Below are positions 40,953-50,447 of a stretch of DNA of 64,000 bases, one piece after another. The notes beneath the pieces were generated by a model. The model ran no database searches, was not told the DNA's origin, and worked only from the letters and a program-made list of their open reading frames with translations. Numbering within the stretch: position 1 is the stretch's first letter; every line of letters starts with the position of its first letter. The translations under genes and the position numbers were made by a program. The DNA comes from Litoribrevibacter euphylliae. Its GTDB lineage: Bacteria; Pseudomonadota; Gammaproteobacteria; Pseudomonadales; Litoribrevibacteraceae. Location: positions 620,001 through 684,000 of the forward strand of contig NZ_JBHRSZ010000004.1 of assembly GCF_042646085.1 (NCBI RefSeq). The letters run 5' to 3'.

Positions 40953-41654
40953 ATGCAAAAGCTCAATGAATCACTTTGGGTGTTCGAGGGAAGTAACGTA
41001 TCGTTTTTCACCATGCCGTTTTCGACGCGAATGGTGGTTGTCCAGCTAGCGGACGGTAAGCTTTGGGTACACAGCCCCATCAAATTAACGGATGCGCTTC
41101 TTCAGGAAATCCAACAGCTTGGCGAAGTGGGGTATTTGATTGCGCCGAATCATCTGCATCATTTATTCATCGATCAATGGCAAAAAGCCTTTCCAGATGC
41201 GCTGACTTACGGAACCGAAGAGGTTGCCAAGAAACGTTCGGATCTTAAGTTCGATGGTGTTCTTGATTCATCCCAAACTGAAAACCTACCTTGGCACAAA
41301 GAACTCGATCAGCTGCTATTTACTGGCTCCAGAGCCATGGAAGAGTGTGTTTTCTTTCATAAAGCCTCTAACACCCTGATCGTTACAGATTTAGTCGAAA
41401 ACTTCCGACCGGATTTCTTTAAACCCTGGCAACGAGTCATTGCCAAAGGTGTCGGAATTCTGCATCCCAATGGCAAAATGCCCATTGATTGGCGGCTCTC
41501 ATTTCTGTTCAGTAAGGCTGAAGCAAGGCAGCATATTCAGACTATTTTAAGTTGGAAACCAGAGACTTTGATCATGGCGCACGGTGTGATTGTTGAAGAG
41601 AATGCGTCTGAATTTCTGAAACGTTCATTTGCCTGGTTAACGCCAATTCTATAA
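40953..41654 (+). CDS. DUF4336 protein (metallo-beta-lactamase-like fold)
   Basis: A 233-residue protein with the DUF4336 pattern: 'MQKLNESLWVFEGSNVSFFTMPFSTRMVVVQLADGKLWVHSPI', 'GEVGYLIAPNHLHHLFIDQWQKAFP', 'LLFTGSRAMEECVFFHKASNTLIVTDLVENFR', 'ILSWKPETLIMAHGVIVE'. The layout of strands and 'H-L-H-H' matches an MBL-like fold, although the classical HxHxDH motif is shortened to NHLHH, so metal binding may differ. ATG 40953 has a GGGAGG site eight bases before it. It is a single gene next to the mod operon on the opposite strand; the two may not be related in function. Confidence 0.85.
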   Translation: MQKLNESLWVFEGSNVSFFTMPFSTRMVVVQLADGKLWVHSPIKLTDALLQEIQQLGEVGYLIAPNHLHHLFIDQWQKAFPDALTYGTEEVAKKRSDLKFDGVLDSSQTENLPWHKELDQLLFTGSRAMEECVFFHKASNTLIVTDLVENFRPDFFKPWQRVIAKGVGILHPNGKMPIDWRLSFLFSKAEARQHIQTILSWKPETLIMAHGVIVEENASEFLKRSFAWLTPIL

Positions 41655-41807
41655 TAGTAGCTAGCTTTAGAGTTCATCTATCTAGTCAATTACATGGGAA
41701 TTCGTAGTGCTAGAACCTCTACTAGCAATACCTCTTATTTATAGATTACTCATTATGCGAGTGTTATGCTTCGCGCCGCCTAATAAATATCAAAATTTGT
41801 TAAATGA

Positions 41808-43052
41808 ATGGAAATCATTGTGAATAGCAGTATAAAAAAAATTTCGATTATTATTTTAGCTTTAATTATCACAGGCTGTTCGGTTAGACCTTACTCAAAT
41901 ATCGAAGCTATTAAAACCGATGCAAAATTAGCTGAAGGAATATCCTTACCTTATTCTATTTCAGCTGCTTATTATGCTCCCTCTGAAGAGCTGTCAAGAG
42001 TAGATAAAGCTTTAAGAGGTAATCAATATAATGTTCAAGTTGAACTTGTGGAATCAGGCAAAGCCTTTAATAGAGCTCTAGATCTTGTCTTGACTGGCTA
42101 TTTCAGCAAAGTCGAAAAACTTGCTCCAAAGTCCAAGTTTGACGTGCTTTTTAAATTCAAAAGTAAACCTACTTGGGATCGCATTTGGGGACGCTGTAAT
42201 GTTGAGCTTGAGACAACTGTTAATGCATGGGACGGTGAGGAATTATTTAGTATATCCACAAAAGGTGCTGTACAAGCAAATTATGAAGAAAACTGTGTAA
42301 TGAATGCTTATGCAGAAGCGCTTGAGGAGGCAATAATTGAGTTTGTAAACAAAGCTCAGCACCTACGGATTGATAAAACAGAGAAGAAAGAAAGCTTTTT
42401 CCAGTCTGGTAACTTTGAAAAGTACTTTTCTGATTTAAAACCAACAAGTACAGGCACTGGCTTTTACGTATCCAAAAACGGAGACCTAATGACCGCTTCT
42501 CATGTAGTAAATGAATGTTTCATGCTCAAGGTGAAAGAAGGTGAAGAGGTCTTTCCCGCCACATTATCGAGTGAAAGTAAATTACTTGATGTTGCAATTC
42601 TAAAGACTGATAAGCCTAGGAAAGGATTTTTAAATGTTAGATCTTTAGGTAATGACCTTAATATTCTTGGAAATCCTGTAGAGGTTGTTGGGTATCCTCT
42701 TTCAGGAATACTATCTGATTCACCCTCGCTCACAGTAGGAAATGTTACTTCTTTGAATGGTTTAAAAGGTTCTAAAAGTATTTTTCAATATTCAGCACCA
42801 ATCCAGCCTGGTAATAGTGGGGGGCCTGTATATACGCCAGAAGGTGATGTAATTGGAATGGTAACCTCTACTTTGAATCAGAGTATCCTGCTTCAAACTA
42901 CCGGTAACGTAGCTCAGAATGTGAACTTTGGAATTCGAGGGGAATTCTTAAATAAATTTCTTTCAGTTAATGACAAGAAAATACCAGAAAAAGAAAAGGG
43001 GTCTAAGAGAGATGTGCTAACAAATACTGTGCAAGTACTTTGTTATAAATAG
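41808..43052 (+). CDS. Trypsin-like serine protease lipoprotein (HtrA-like catalytic domain)
   Basis: A 414-residue lipoprotein. A signal sequence ends at LITGC (lipid Cys24). Residues about 50-190 form an N-terminal domain that I do not recognise ('YNVQVELVESGKAFNRALDLVLTGYFSKVEKL', 'CNVELETTVNAWDGEELFSISTKGAVQ'). A chymotrypsin-fold domain follows with His232 ('TASHVVNEC'), Asp261 ('LLDVAILKTDK') and Ser337 ('QPGNSGGPVY'), in spacing like DegP/HtrA but without a PDZ domain. It is probably anchored in the periplasm. It sits 13 bp before a small secreted protein gene, most likely in one operon. Both are A+T-rich. Confidence 0.8.
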   Translation: MEIIVNSSIKKISIIILALIITGCSVRPYSNIEAIKTDAKLAEGISLPYSISAAYYAPSEELSRVDKALRGNQYNVQVELVESGKAFNRALDLVLTGYFSKVEKLAPKSKFDVLFKFKSKPTWDRIWGRCNVELETTVNAWDGEELFSISTKGAVQANYEENCVMNAYAEALEEAIIEFVNKAQHLRIDKTEKKESFFQSGNFEKYFSDLKPTSTGTGFYVSKNGDLMTASHVVNECFMLKVKEGEEVFPATLSSESKLLDVAILKTDKPRKGFLNVRSLGNDLNILGNPVEVVGYPLSGILSDSPSLTVGNVTSLNGLKGSKSIFQYSAPIQPGNSGGPVYTPEGDVIGMVTSTLNQSILLQTTGNVAQNVNFGIRGEFLNKFLSVNDKKIPEKEKGSKRDVLTNTVQVLCYK

Positions 43053-43065
43053 AAGGAATAGTCGT

Positions 43066-43584
43066 ATGAAATTTATAAGAGTTTTACTTTTAGCTTTATT
43101 TCCAGTGGTTTGTTATTCAGAGGAGGCTAAGTTCCCTCCAGTGTTTTATCAAACAAATGTGCAAGATGAAGCATTTGAAGTCTTGCTTAAACAAGAAAGT
43201 AACTTTGAAATGATTGATTCAGAGTCGGTTGGAAGACCTATAGGATTACTGATTGTTGAAAAGAGTAGAAGAAAACAAACTGCAACGGCTTTTTCTTCGG
43301 GCCTTATCTCTGCTGTTGCTTTAGGGGTTCTACCTGTTCTGGATGATCGGGAATACGCCATAAGTTACAAGTTATATGCTCAAGGGCAGGAAATTGTTGA
43401 GTTTGAATATGGTGTTACTGCAACTGAATTTCGTAATTTTTGGACCATACATAAAACAATAAATAAAGCTGCTGATGCAGAAAATGCCTATAGAAATCAA
43501 ACGATTAGTATGTTTTTTGATGACTTGACTAAGAGCAAAGAGGCAAACAAATTATTTGAAGAATATAGATATTACTTTAAATAA
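43066..43584 (+). CDS. Small secreted protein of unknown function in the protease operon
   Basis: A 172-residue protein with a signal peptide (MKFIRVLLLALFPVVCYS). Mature segments are 'PPVFYQTNVQDEAFEVLLKQESNFEMIDSESVGRPIGLLIVEKSRRK', 'AVALGVLPVLDDREYAISYKLYAQGQEIVEFEYGVTATEFRNFW'. A short hydrophobic stretch ('AFSSGLISAVALGVLPVL') might sit in a membrane. The function is not recognisable. The 13 bp distance from the protease lipoprotein suggests that the two proteins act together, as a substrate, inhibitor or partner. AGAAGGA precedes the ATG. Confidence 0.68.
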   Translation: MKFIRVLLLALFPVVCYSEEAKFPPVFYQTNVQDEAFEVLLKQESNFEMIDSESVGRPIGLLIVEKSRRKQTATAFSSGLISAVALGVLPVLDDREYAISYKLYAQGQEIVEFEYGVTATEFRNFWTIHKTINKAADAENAYRNQTISMFFDDLTKSKEANKLFEEYRYYFK

Positions 43585-43635
43585 TTCCCAAGATTATTCT
43601 TCAGGGTAGAGTTCTAAATATCAAGGAAGATACCA

Positions 43636-45480
43636 ATGCGAACAACATTCTTATTTTTTGTAACTATTTTCACGCTATTTCCAATGGGTTCAATGGCTGC
43701 CATCGAAACCTTTGTTCGTGATTACACCTACAACGCGAGTGAGAACGATTCGAAAGTCAGTGCTCGTAAAGCGGCGTTGCAGCAGTTGCAAGTGACGGTG
43801 ATTCAGGAAGTCGGGGTTCAGGTACGTTCTTCTTTTGAGGTGGAAGATCATGTTTCTAACGATGAGTTATCACGTGATGTTCAAGCGCATTATGGGACTT
43901 ACGCTAAAGCGCTGACCAAGTCCGTGATACTTGAAGAGAAGTGGAACGGTGAGACCTTTTATATCAAAGCGGAAATCATTGTCGACACCGATCAGGTAGG
44001 GCAACAGATTCAACGTATGACCCAGCCGCCGGGTGTTGCAGTGAAAGACCCTTGCGAAGCGAAAGCAGAGCAAGCGTATGACTTGATCAAGAACATGCAT
44101 CGTAAAGAGAAAGTCGAAGCCTTGGTTGAATTGGCGTTGGACAACCCAATTGATGAGGAATGTCATAGCTGGCAGTTGTCGGCAATGACTCAGTTCCGTC
44201 TGGCGGATATGGATGATCCGGAGTATCGCAAGTACATCTTCGAGCAAGCAGAAAAAGAGTCCACCTCTTTCCAAGGGGATTTACTGGTCAATGTGTTGAG
44301 ATACGCATTACGCATCAAAGCGTTATCCGATGCAGAATGGGATCAAGTGTTGGATATTTTACCGAGCACTGACAAAAGAACCGCTTCAACCGTAACTACC
44401 TTATTGATCAATCATACCCGTGATGAAGAGGCCGAAGGCTTATCTCGTTACAGTGCAGAAGTAAACGATCGTAAACAAGATAAAAATGCTTTAGTCGATA
44501 AATTAGACCGATTGTTTACCATGGCGAAAAATTACCGTCTAGGGACCGAAGACAAACTGTTGGCCTCTGAATTCGCTCTTCGAGCGCTGTCTTCACTGCC
44601 CGCTCATCAACTGGAAGTGGCTTTTTACTATTACCCCAAGATGCAACCGGTGATGGATACGCAAGATCACCAAAAGCTAAGCCGTGTCTTTACCAGCACC
44701 TTTAATAAGCGTTTGGATGAGCGCAGTTTGGCCTTGTTGGTCAATTATTTTAAGGATGTGGAAGTCAATCAGCAGGTTTCTCGTTCAATGCATGGGGTGA
44801 TTCAGCGTTTAGATCGTGAAGCCAAAAAGCCGGAAAATGTGTTCCAGCAGAAAGCCTTGATAGAACTTATGTCGGCAGACAAAGAAAAGATGTCGGCCAC
44901 GCTTTCTCAAATGCGTACGAATCAGAAAGAAAAGAATTTATGGTTTGTTCGGTTTGATCTCCCTAATTCAGAAGCGTGCAGTGTTGAAGAATGTGCAGCG
45001 CAGTTATTCGATTCAAACAAACGCACGCAGCAAGATGCATCAGAATACCTTGCCGCCTATGGTGATCGTGCCAAGTCTGTTGAAGATAAAGTGATTAAGA
45101 AGTTAACCCGTGTTCGAGCGCTGACGAAATTTGAAGAGCCGAGATACATCACCTCGAATCTGATTCGAGTGCTGGGTAACATTGGTGCGTCGTCTGATGA
45201 GGCGTATCGTTTGATGGTCTGGGGGCTCGACGGAAAAACCAAGCATGTTCAGGAAGCGGCGATTGAGGTGATGACTCAGGTTGGTGCCAAAGCGCTTCCG
45301 ATGATGAAAGAAGAGTATTCCAAAATCTCTCAAACTGGTCAGCGTCGAATTGTGAATGTAGTGGGGACGTTCAAGACCAAACAGTCGGATGCTCAACTTT
45401 TCTTAGCTTCAATTAAGCCTGCCAATGACTACATTCGATTTGCCATTGAAGACGCGCAGATCAGTCTTGTTCCTCAATAA
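43636..45480 (+). CDS. Secreted HEAT-like repeat protein of unknown function
   Basis: A 614-residue periplasmic or surface protein. The signal peptide (MRTTFLFFVTIFTLFPMGSMA) is followed by a segment 'IETFVRDYTYNASENDSKVSARKAALQQLQVTVIQEVGVQVRSS' like LPP20/FlgT-type N-domains, then long alpha-helical stretches. The C-terminal third has HEAT-like helix pairs ('ALTKFEEPRYITSNLIRVLGNIGASSDEAYRLMVWGLDGKTKHVQEAAIEVMTQVGAKALPMMKEEY'). The N-domain suggests an outer-membrane-associated role. It lies 51 bp after the 43066 gene with its own AAGGAAGA site, so it is either a third operon member or independent. Confidence 0.72.
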   Translation: MRTTFLFFVTIFTLFPMGSMAAIETFVRDYTYNASENDSKVSARKAALQQLQVTVIQEVGVQVRSSFEVEDHVSNDELSRDVQAHYGTYAKALTKSVILEEKWNGETFYIKAEIIVDTDQVGQQIQRMTQPPGVAVKDPCEAKAEQAYDLIKNMHRKEKVEALVELALDNPIDEECHSWQLSAMTQFRLADMDDPEYRKYIFEQAEKESTSFQGDLLVNVLRYALRIKALSDAEWDQVLDILPSTDKRTASTVTTLLINHTRDEEAEGLSRYSAEVNDRKQDKNALVDKLDRLFTMAKNYRLGTEDKLLASEFALRALSSLPAHQLEVAFYYYPKMQPVMDTQDHQKLSRVFTSTFNKRLDERSLALLVNYFKDVEVNQQVSRSMHGVIQRLDREAKKPENVFQQKALIELMSADKEKMSATLSQMRTNQKEKNLWFVRFDLPNSEACSVEECAAQLFDSNKRTQQDASEYLAAYGDRAKSVEDKVIKKLTRVRALTKFEEPRYITSNLIRVLGNIGASSDEAYRLMVWGLDGKTKHVQEAAIEVMTQVGAKALPMMKEEYSKISQTGQRRIVNVVGTFKTKQSDAQLFLASIKPANDYIRFAIEDAQISLVPQ

Positions 45481-45607
45481 TATCCAGCATGTCTTTTAGG
45501 GAGTGGGCAAAATTGCCCCTCCCAAATGTCTAAAACCACACTCCGGACGCTCGTCCATTCCCTCTATTTTGTTCCCTCACATAATAATGACTATGAGAGG
45601 AACAAGC

Positions 45608-46381
45608 GTGACGCTAAATATCATTGATTTCGAAACCGCGAAGACGGCCAAAGGCCTGAGAATGACTGCCGTGAGAGGCATCCCCAGCCCTTGGACTGAA
45701 GCTGCGAAAGGCATTCTTTGCGTGAAAGGTATTGATTACCACGCCGTCTACCATGATCCGTTCAGCAAAGAAATGGCTGAGTGGGCAGGTTCTGCAAGTG
45801 TCCCCGCGATTGTCTATAACGATGAGACGCCCGTTTCTGATTGGCGGGACATTTTGGCGTTAGCTGAGCGGTTAAACCCTGATGTTCCTTTACTGCCTAA
45901 CGATGAAGCGAGTAAAGGCTTGGTGTTGGAATACGCCAAGCTAATGTGTGGTAAACAAGGTTTGGGTTGGTATTCGAGATTACAGAAAGTCCATAAAGGC
46001 TTACTAGGAGAAGAGGGCGGTTATTCAAAGCCCATTGCTCAATACCTGGCTTCAAAATACGGTTATAACGCCGAAGATGCTGATAGCTATACGGACAAAG
46101 TCATTGATTTGCTCACTATCTTGTCGACACGTTTGAAGGAACAACAGGCGTCTGGCAAAAAGTTTTACGAGGGAGACACCTTAACCGCCGCGGATATCTA
46201 CTCTACGACTTTCATAGGGTATTTTAATCCATTGCCTGAAGAGCAATGCCAAATGCTCGAACCTATTCGAAAGGTGTTTGAACAGCAGGATCAAGCGGTG
46301 CTTGATGCATTAGATCCTGTTCTTATTGAGCACCGAGACTTCATCTACTCTGAGTTTCTTGAGTTGCCAGTGAGTTTGTAG
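45608..46381 (+). CDS. Glutathione S-transferase-like protein
   Basis: A 257-residue GST-like protein. The N-terminal thioredoxin-like half shows 'KGLRMTAVRGIPSPWTEAAKGILCVKGIDYHAVYHDPFSKEMAEWAGSASVPAIVYNDETPVSDWRDILALAERLN', and the helical C-domain ends with 'TLTAADIYSTTFIGYFN'. The Ser/Pro-Ser-Pro-Trp near the start takes the place of a clear catalytic Ser or Cys motif. The start is GTG 45608, as AGAGGA sits six bases before it; the frame runs open further upstream without a good site. A second GST gene (46502-47167) converges with it, but they are not close relatives. Confidence 0.78.
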   Translation: MTLNIIDFETAKTAKGLRMTAVRGIPSPWTEAAKGILCVKGIDYHAVYHDPFSKEMAEWAGSASVPAIVYNDETPVSDWRDILALAERLNPDVPLLPNDEASKGLVLEYAKLMCGKQGLGWYSRLQKVHKGLLGEEGGYSKPIAQYLASKYGYNAEDADSYTDKVIDLLTILSTRLKEQQASGKKFYEGDTLTAADIYSTTFIGYFNPLPEEQCQMLEPIRKVFEQQDQAVLDALDPVLIEHRDFIYSEFLELPVSL

Positions 46382-46501
46382 TCGGTGGTATAAAAGTAGT
46401 GAAGGGCTCTATTGCTGAGCCCACTGCTTTAAACCTTTTTGAGTGTCCTCAAGATCTTTCGTTAGGATCTCTTCAACAACAGATTCCCGTGTTGTTTCTT
46501 A

Positions 46502-47167
46502 TTAAGCGTAATCGTATTTGCCACCTTTCTCTAACGCCTGTTGATAGGCTGGGCGACTCTGGAAGCGTTTCACGTAATTGACAATGTGTGGGTGTTGCTG
46601 GTTAGCAATCCCTCTGGCAACACAGGCTTCTAATGGAAAGCTCATTTGGAAATCCGCACCGGTTAATTGATCGCCTGCAAACCATTCATTCTGAGATAAA
46701 TGTTGGTTAATAAATTTCAAATGATTATCCAGGTTTGGCCCAATAAAGGTGCTGGTTGCTTTGTCTGCAATGGCTTTGGCGATGGGTCTAACGAAGAACG
46801 GCATTGGGCTGGTTTTTACTTTTTCAAAGACCAGTTTCAACAGAAGATAGGGCATCAAGGAGCCTTCCGCGTAATGCATCCAATACAGGTAATTCTGATA
46901 GGCCTTCCCTGATTGTTCTGGCAAAAACTGATTGCCGTGTGTTTGTAGAAGATACTCAATGATCGCGCCAGATTCCGCCAGTGTGATCTCTCCATCAACC
47001 AAAACGGGTGCTTTACCTAATGGATGCACTTTCTTTAATGAATCAGGAGCAAACATGGTTTTGGGGTCGCGTTCGTATCGAATGATTTCATAAGGTAATC
47101 CGATCTCTTCAAGTGCCCAAAGTAGTCGTTGAGAACGAGAGTTATTCAAATGGTGAAGTTTAATCAT
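46502..47167 (-). CDS. Glutathione S-transferase
   Basis: A 221-residue canonical GST: N-terminal domain 'MIKLHHLNNSRSQRLLWALEEIGLPYEIIRYERD' with the NSRSQR active-site Ser, 'LGKAPVLVDGEITLAESGAIIEYLLQTHG' with the cis-Pro and ESGAI glutathione-binding motifs, and helical C-terminal domain 'LTGADFQMSFPLEAC' with the N-capping Asp. It conjugates glutathione to electrophiles or carries a peroxidase activity. It adds to the electrophile-detoxification set found elsewhere in the window (OYEs, VOC, quinone reductase). Confidence 0.93.
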   Translation of the reverse strand: MIKLHHLNNSRSQRLLWALEEIGLPYEIIRYERDPKTMFAPDSLKKVHPLGKAPVLVDGEITLAESGAIIEYLLQTHGNQFLPEQSGKAYQNYLYWMHYAEGSLMPYLLLKLVFEKVKTSPMPFFVRPIAKAIADKATSTFIGPNLDNHLKFINQHLSQNEWFAGDQLTGADFQMSFPLEACVARGIANQQHPHIVNYVKRFQSRPAYQQALEKGGKYDYA

Positions 47168-47597
47168 TATTGGCTTCCTTTTGTTTTTCCGTCTAGGGCG
47201 GCTTGGCAGTGCTTATAACGTTTTCAGATTTTTTTATTGGTTTGGTCTTAACTGTTTGGTTCGTTAAGTGTTCATTAGGTTCGATTGAGCAGAACTTCAT
47301 TAAAAAATCTTGTACGAAAAACTCGTGAGTTTAGATCACTTTCTTTTTTTGCAAACTATGCACGAAAATCCTTATGAAAAGACGACATGGAGCCCTATGG
47401 GTGTCGTTTAGTTAGTTTTTTCTCAGTGAATAGGTTGAGAGAATCAAGAGGTTCCTAAATTAATAACAATAAAAATAACCATGCTGTTCTTTTAGATGCA
47501 CTTTTTAGCGACTGATGTTTCTGAACTAAGCTTTGTCCAGCCTAACGAATCCTTACTGTTATTAAAAAAATAATTAAAAATCGGAAAGGGGCTCAAC
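47168..47597. other. Intergenic region (430 bp) before the LRR lipoprotein gene
   Basis: A very A+T-rich stretch between divergent genes. No gene is supported. It has a short hairpin, ACGACA (47382-47387) with TGTCGT (47402-47407) and an inner CCC-TAT-GGG, followed by a T run at 47412-47417, which could be a terminator or a 5' UTR element of the lipoprotein gene. AAAGGGGC lies just before the ATG at 47598. Confidence 0.4.
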
Positions 47598-50237
47598 ATG
47601 TCAAACCTATACAAAAGAGGCGCACTGCTTCTTATCTTTCTCATTCTCAGTGGTTGTAAACTTTCGGTGAGTACACAAGGGGGAAGAGGGAATGTTACCT
47701 CTGAGTCCGGTCTCATTAACTGTGGTGTGCATGGTGGTGATTGTACGGTGGACTACTCTGAATATGCGGGCAGTAAACTCAGCTACACCGAGTATCTTTA
47801 TGCAGAAGCCGAGCGAGGCTATCGTTTTGAACGTTGGGAAGGTGATTGTTCGGGCAGCGGTACCTGTAGTGTGAAGCTATCGAAAACTTCCGGTGATAAA
47901 GCAGTAACTGCAATCTTTGTGGAAGAGCCGCTGTCGGAAGAGAAAGAACTGTTGTCATTCAAATTCTTAAAAGCCGACAACCCGTCACTGCCGTCTGATG
48001 TGACTGCGGTGATTGATAACACGCTTCACAAGGCAACCTTGTCAGTACCAAACGGAACCGATCTGACGGCCTTAGTAGCGAACTTTGACATTTCCGGTGT
48101 CGATGTGAAAGTGGTCGGGGCCAGCCAAACAAGCTCTGAAACAGTCAATGATTTCTCGGATATCGTGGTTTATACGGTGGTGGCTGAAGACGATTCCACG
48201 CAACGTTATGCGATCTATGTTGAGCAAGTCGATTATCAAACCAAGGCCATTACTGATTTCATTCTATCGATGCAAGATAATGATGGCTTTGAGCAAGACG
48301 CCGTTGGCACTATCGATGAATCTAACCACCGAATTGAACTTTTGGTTGCTCAAAATACCGATCTTACGTCTTTGATTGCCCAATTCGAAACCACCGGACA
48401 AAGTGTCACTGTTAATGGTGTTTCTCAATACAGCGGTGTGACACCAAATAACTACACCTCTGATTTGACCTATCGAGTAACGGCGTACGACAACTCTGTT
48501 CAAGACTATGTGGTCAGCGTTAGTGAATCAAATTGCTTAGAGCAACCATGGCAGGGTAATTACACCATCACTTCACAGCAAGATATCACAGCGCTGGAAG
48601 GCTACACCTCAGTTACTGGCACCTTGAGAATTGGTAGTTACTCCACGCCGAGTACCGGGTTAACCGAACTTACCGGCTTGGAATGTTTGAATACGGTTGG
48701 TGCTTTGAATGTATTGTCCAACCCTGACCTTACTTCACTAAACGGTTTGAACGGCCTGAAAACCATTACGGGTAGTTTGATCATTGACAGCAACACAGCT
48801 CTGTCGAGCTTGTCTGATTTATCTCAATTGATTTCTGTATCGAGCATCAGCATCTCTCAAAACGATGTACTTGCTAACTTGTCTGGTTTGGAAAACGTGG
48901 CTGAAGTGTTGGAAATTGATTTGTATTCAATGCCTGCGCTTAGCGATGTATCTGCCATTGCTGGTACTAAAGTTCTTAACAAACTAAGACTGCGTTCGTT
49001 GTCAGCTTTGACCGCGCTGCCTGCCTTCACTCAGTTGAACAATAGTATGTGGTTGGAAGTCAGCGGAAACAGCAGCTTGCAGTCCTTGGCTGGGTTAGAG
49101 CAACTTAGCCAAGCCTCTGTGGTCAGTATTTCAAATAACGATGCCTTAACTGACTTATCCGGTTTGTCCTGTCTAACGTCTGCGACCAGCTTTGGCTTGG
49201 TGTCGAATGACAACTTAAGAAACCTAGTCGGTGTTGAACAGCTCAGTGCGGTGACCACATTGACCATTCAGGATCATCAGAATCTGACGTCGTTAGAAGG
49301 TTTGTCTGGTCTGAATAGCATCTTTAATGGAATGAGTCTTCTGGATAACAACGCGTTAGCGGATGTGTCTGCCTTATCGAATCTGACCAGTATGTCCGGT
49401 AACTTAACAGTACGAGGCAACTCGTCACTGATGAACCTATCCGGTATGGACAACCTGTCTACAGGGCTATCAACGGTAACGATTGATAACAACGACGGCT
49501 TGGATAGTCTAGAAGGGCTTTCAGCCGTGCCATCCGCAACTAAGGTGATCATCAAGAACAACCAAATGATGCGCAATCTTCAAGGCTTGAATGGCCTAAC
49601 GTCTACAAGCCTGCTGCAAGTCGAGAACAATGCGTCGATGCTGAACTTATCTGGTCTGGATTCATTAACGCAAGTGAATGGTCGTGTGGCGTTACTTAAT
49701 AACGATGCGATGTCTGATACCTCAGGTGCGCCTGTTTTGCAGAGAATTAGTGGCGATTTTGATATTGAACGTAATAATCAGTTGATGAGCATTAATGGCT
49801 TCAATCAATTGAACTCTGTAGGCGCGACCACTATTCGTCTCAATAACATATTGACCAACACCGATGGATTCCTAAATGTCACTGAAGTTAGGGGATCGTT
49901 AGACGTGAATGGCAATAACCAACTGTTGGATCTGGCTGGATTTACAAACGTTACCAACATCGGCACTAGCTCAAGCCATGATTTGAATATCCGAGGCGGT
50001 GCGTTGGATCATCTCGGTCTTCAATCTCTGGAATCTGTATCGGGGGATTTACTTGTCGATAACACGGCGCTGGTGGATCTGGATTTACCTCAGTTGTGTT
50101 CAGTGGGGCAAAACTTCCAGGTTACTCAAAATGGAGCCTTGTGTACGAACAAGGTCGAAGAGGTTCGTGATCAAGTGGTTGGCTGTAGCGGAATTGGTGG
50201 TACGGTCACTATTACCAGCAATATGACCTGCAATTAA
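47598..50237 (+). CDS. Leucine-rich-repeat/receptor-L-domain-like surface lipoprotein
   Basis: An 879-residue lipoprotein. The signal ends at LILSGC (Cys20). A bacterial-repeat segment (about residues 25-110, 'EAERGYRFERWEGDCSGSGTCSV') precedes two homologous beta domains of DUF5018-like/cadherin-like type ('LLSFKFLKADNPSLPSDVTAVIDNTLHKATLSVPNGTDLTALVANFDISG' and 'ITDFILSMQDNDGFEQDAVGTIDESNHRIELLVAQNTDLTSLIAQFETTG'). From about residue 320 there are some 18 leucine-rich repeats of about 24 residues (pattern L-x-x-N-x-x-L-x-x-L-x-G-L). The C-terminus has three Cys. It is probably exposed on the outer membrane for adhesion or ligand binding. It is monocistronic with a strong terminator. Confidence 0.85.
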   Translation: MSNLYKRGALLLIFLILSGCKLSVSTQGGRGNVTSESGLINCGVHGGDCTVDYSEYAGSKLSYTEYLYAEAERGYRFERWEGDCSGSGTCSVKLSKTSGDKAVTAIFVEEPLSEEKELLSFKFLKADNPSLPSDVTAVIDNTLHKATLSVPNGTDLTALVANFDISGVDVKVVGASQTSSETVNDFSDIVVYTVVAEDDSTQRYAIYVEQVDYQTKAITDFILSMQDNDGFEQDAVGTIDESNHRIELLVAQNTDLTSLIAQFETTGQSVTVNGVSQYSGVTPNNYTSDLTYRVTAYDNSVQDYVVSVSESNCLEQPWQGNYTITSQQDITALEGYTSVTGTLRIGSYSTPSTGLTELTGLECLNTVGALNVLSNPDLTSLNGLNGLKTITGSLIIDSNTALSSLSDLSQLISVSSISISQNDVLANLSGLENVAEVLEIDLYSMPALSDVSAIAGTKVLNKLRLRSLSALTALPAFTQLNNSMWLEVSGNSSLQSLAGLEQLSQASVVSISNNDALTDLSGLSCLTSATSFGLVSNDNLRNLVGVEQLSAVTTLTIQDHQNLTSLEGLSGLNSIFNGMSLLDNNALADVSALSNLTSMSGNLTVRGNSSLMNLSGMDNLSTGLSTVTIDNNDGLDSLEGLSAVPSATKVIIKNNQMMRNLQGLNGLTSTSLLQVENNASMLNLSGLDSLTQVNGRVALLNNDAMSDTSGAPVLQRISGDFDIERNNQLMSINGFNQLNSVGATTIRLNNILTNTDGFLNVTEVRGSLDVNGNNQLLDLAGFTNVTNIGTSSSHDLNIRGGALDHLGLQSLESVSGDLLVDNTALVDLDLPQLCSVGQNFQVTQNGALCTNKVEEVRDQVVGCSGIGGTVTITSNMTCN

Positions 50238-50266
50238 GTGCCTGATTAAATTTTGAAACCCTAACT

Positions 50267-50298
50267 GCCCCGAAGGTTCGCGCCTTCGGGGCTTTTTT
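50267..50298 (+). terminator. Rho-independent terminator after the LRR gene
   Basis: GCCCCGAAGG (50267-50276) and CCTTCGGGGC (50283-50292) form a 10 bp stem with a TTCGCG loop, followed by TTTTTT. Confidence 0.95.
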
Positions 50299-50447
50299 AT
50301 GTGCTTTTGTTTTATATTCTCCTGTTTCTAAGCGCTGATCGTTGTACAATTGAAGTAATGATTTTTCGATTTGAATTGTGGTGAAGAACGCCAGGTAATT
50401 CATTCTCTAAGGGATGAAATGTGTTGCCTGAAAATGTGAGAGGAACT

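Noticed and set aside
40900..41083. Riboswitch for molybdenum cofactor or tungsten
   Set aside because: No conserved stem pattern could be seen near modA or the DUF4336 gene.
47340..47600. Cyclic-di-GMP (GEMM) riboswitch before the LRR lipoprotein
   Set aside because: The region has a short GC hairpin but lacks the conserved GEMM core sequences.
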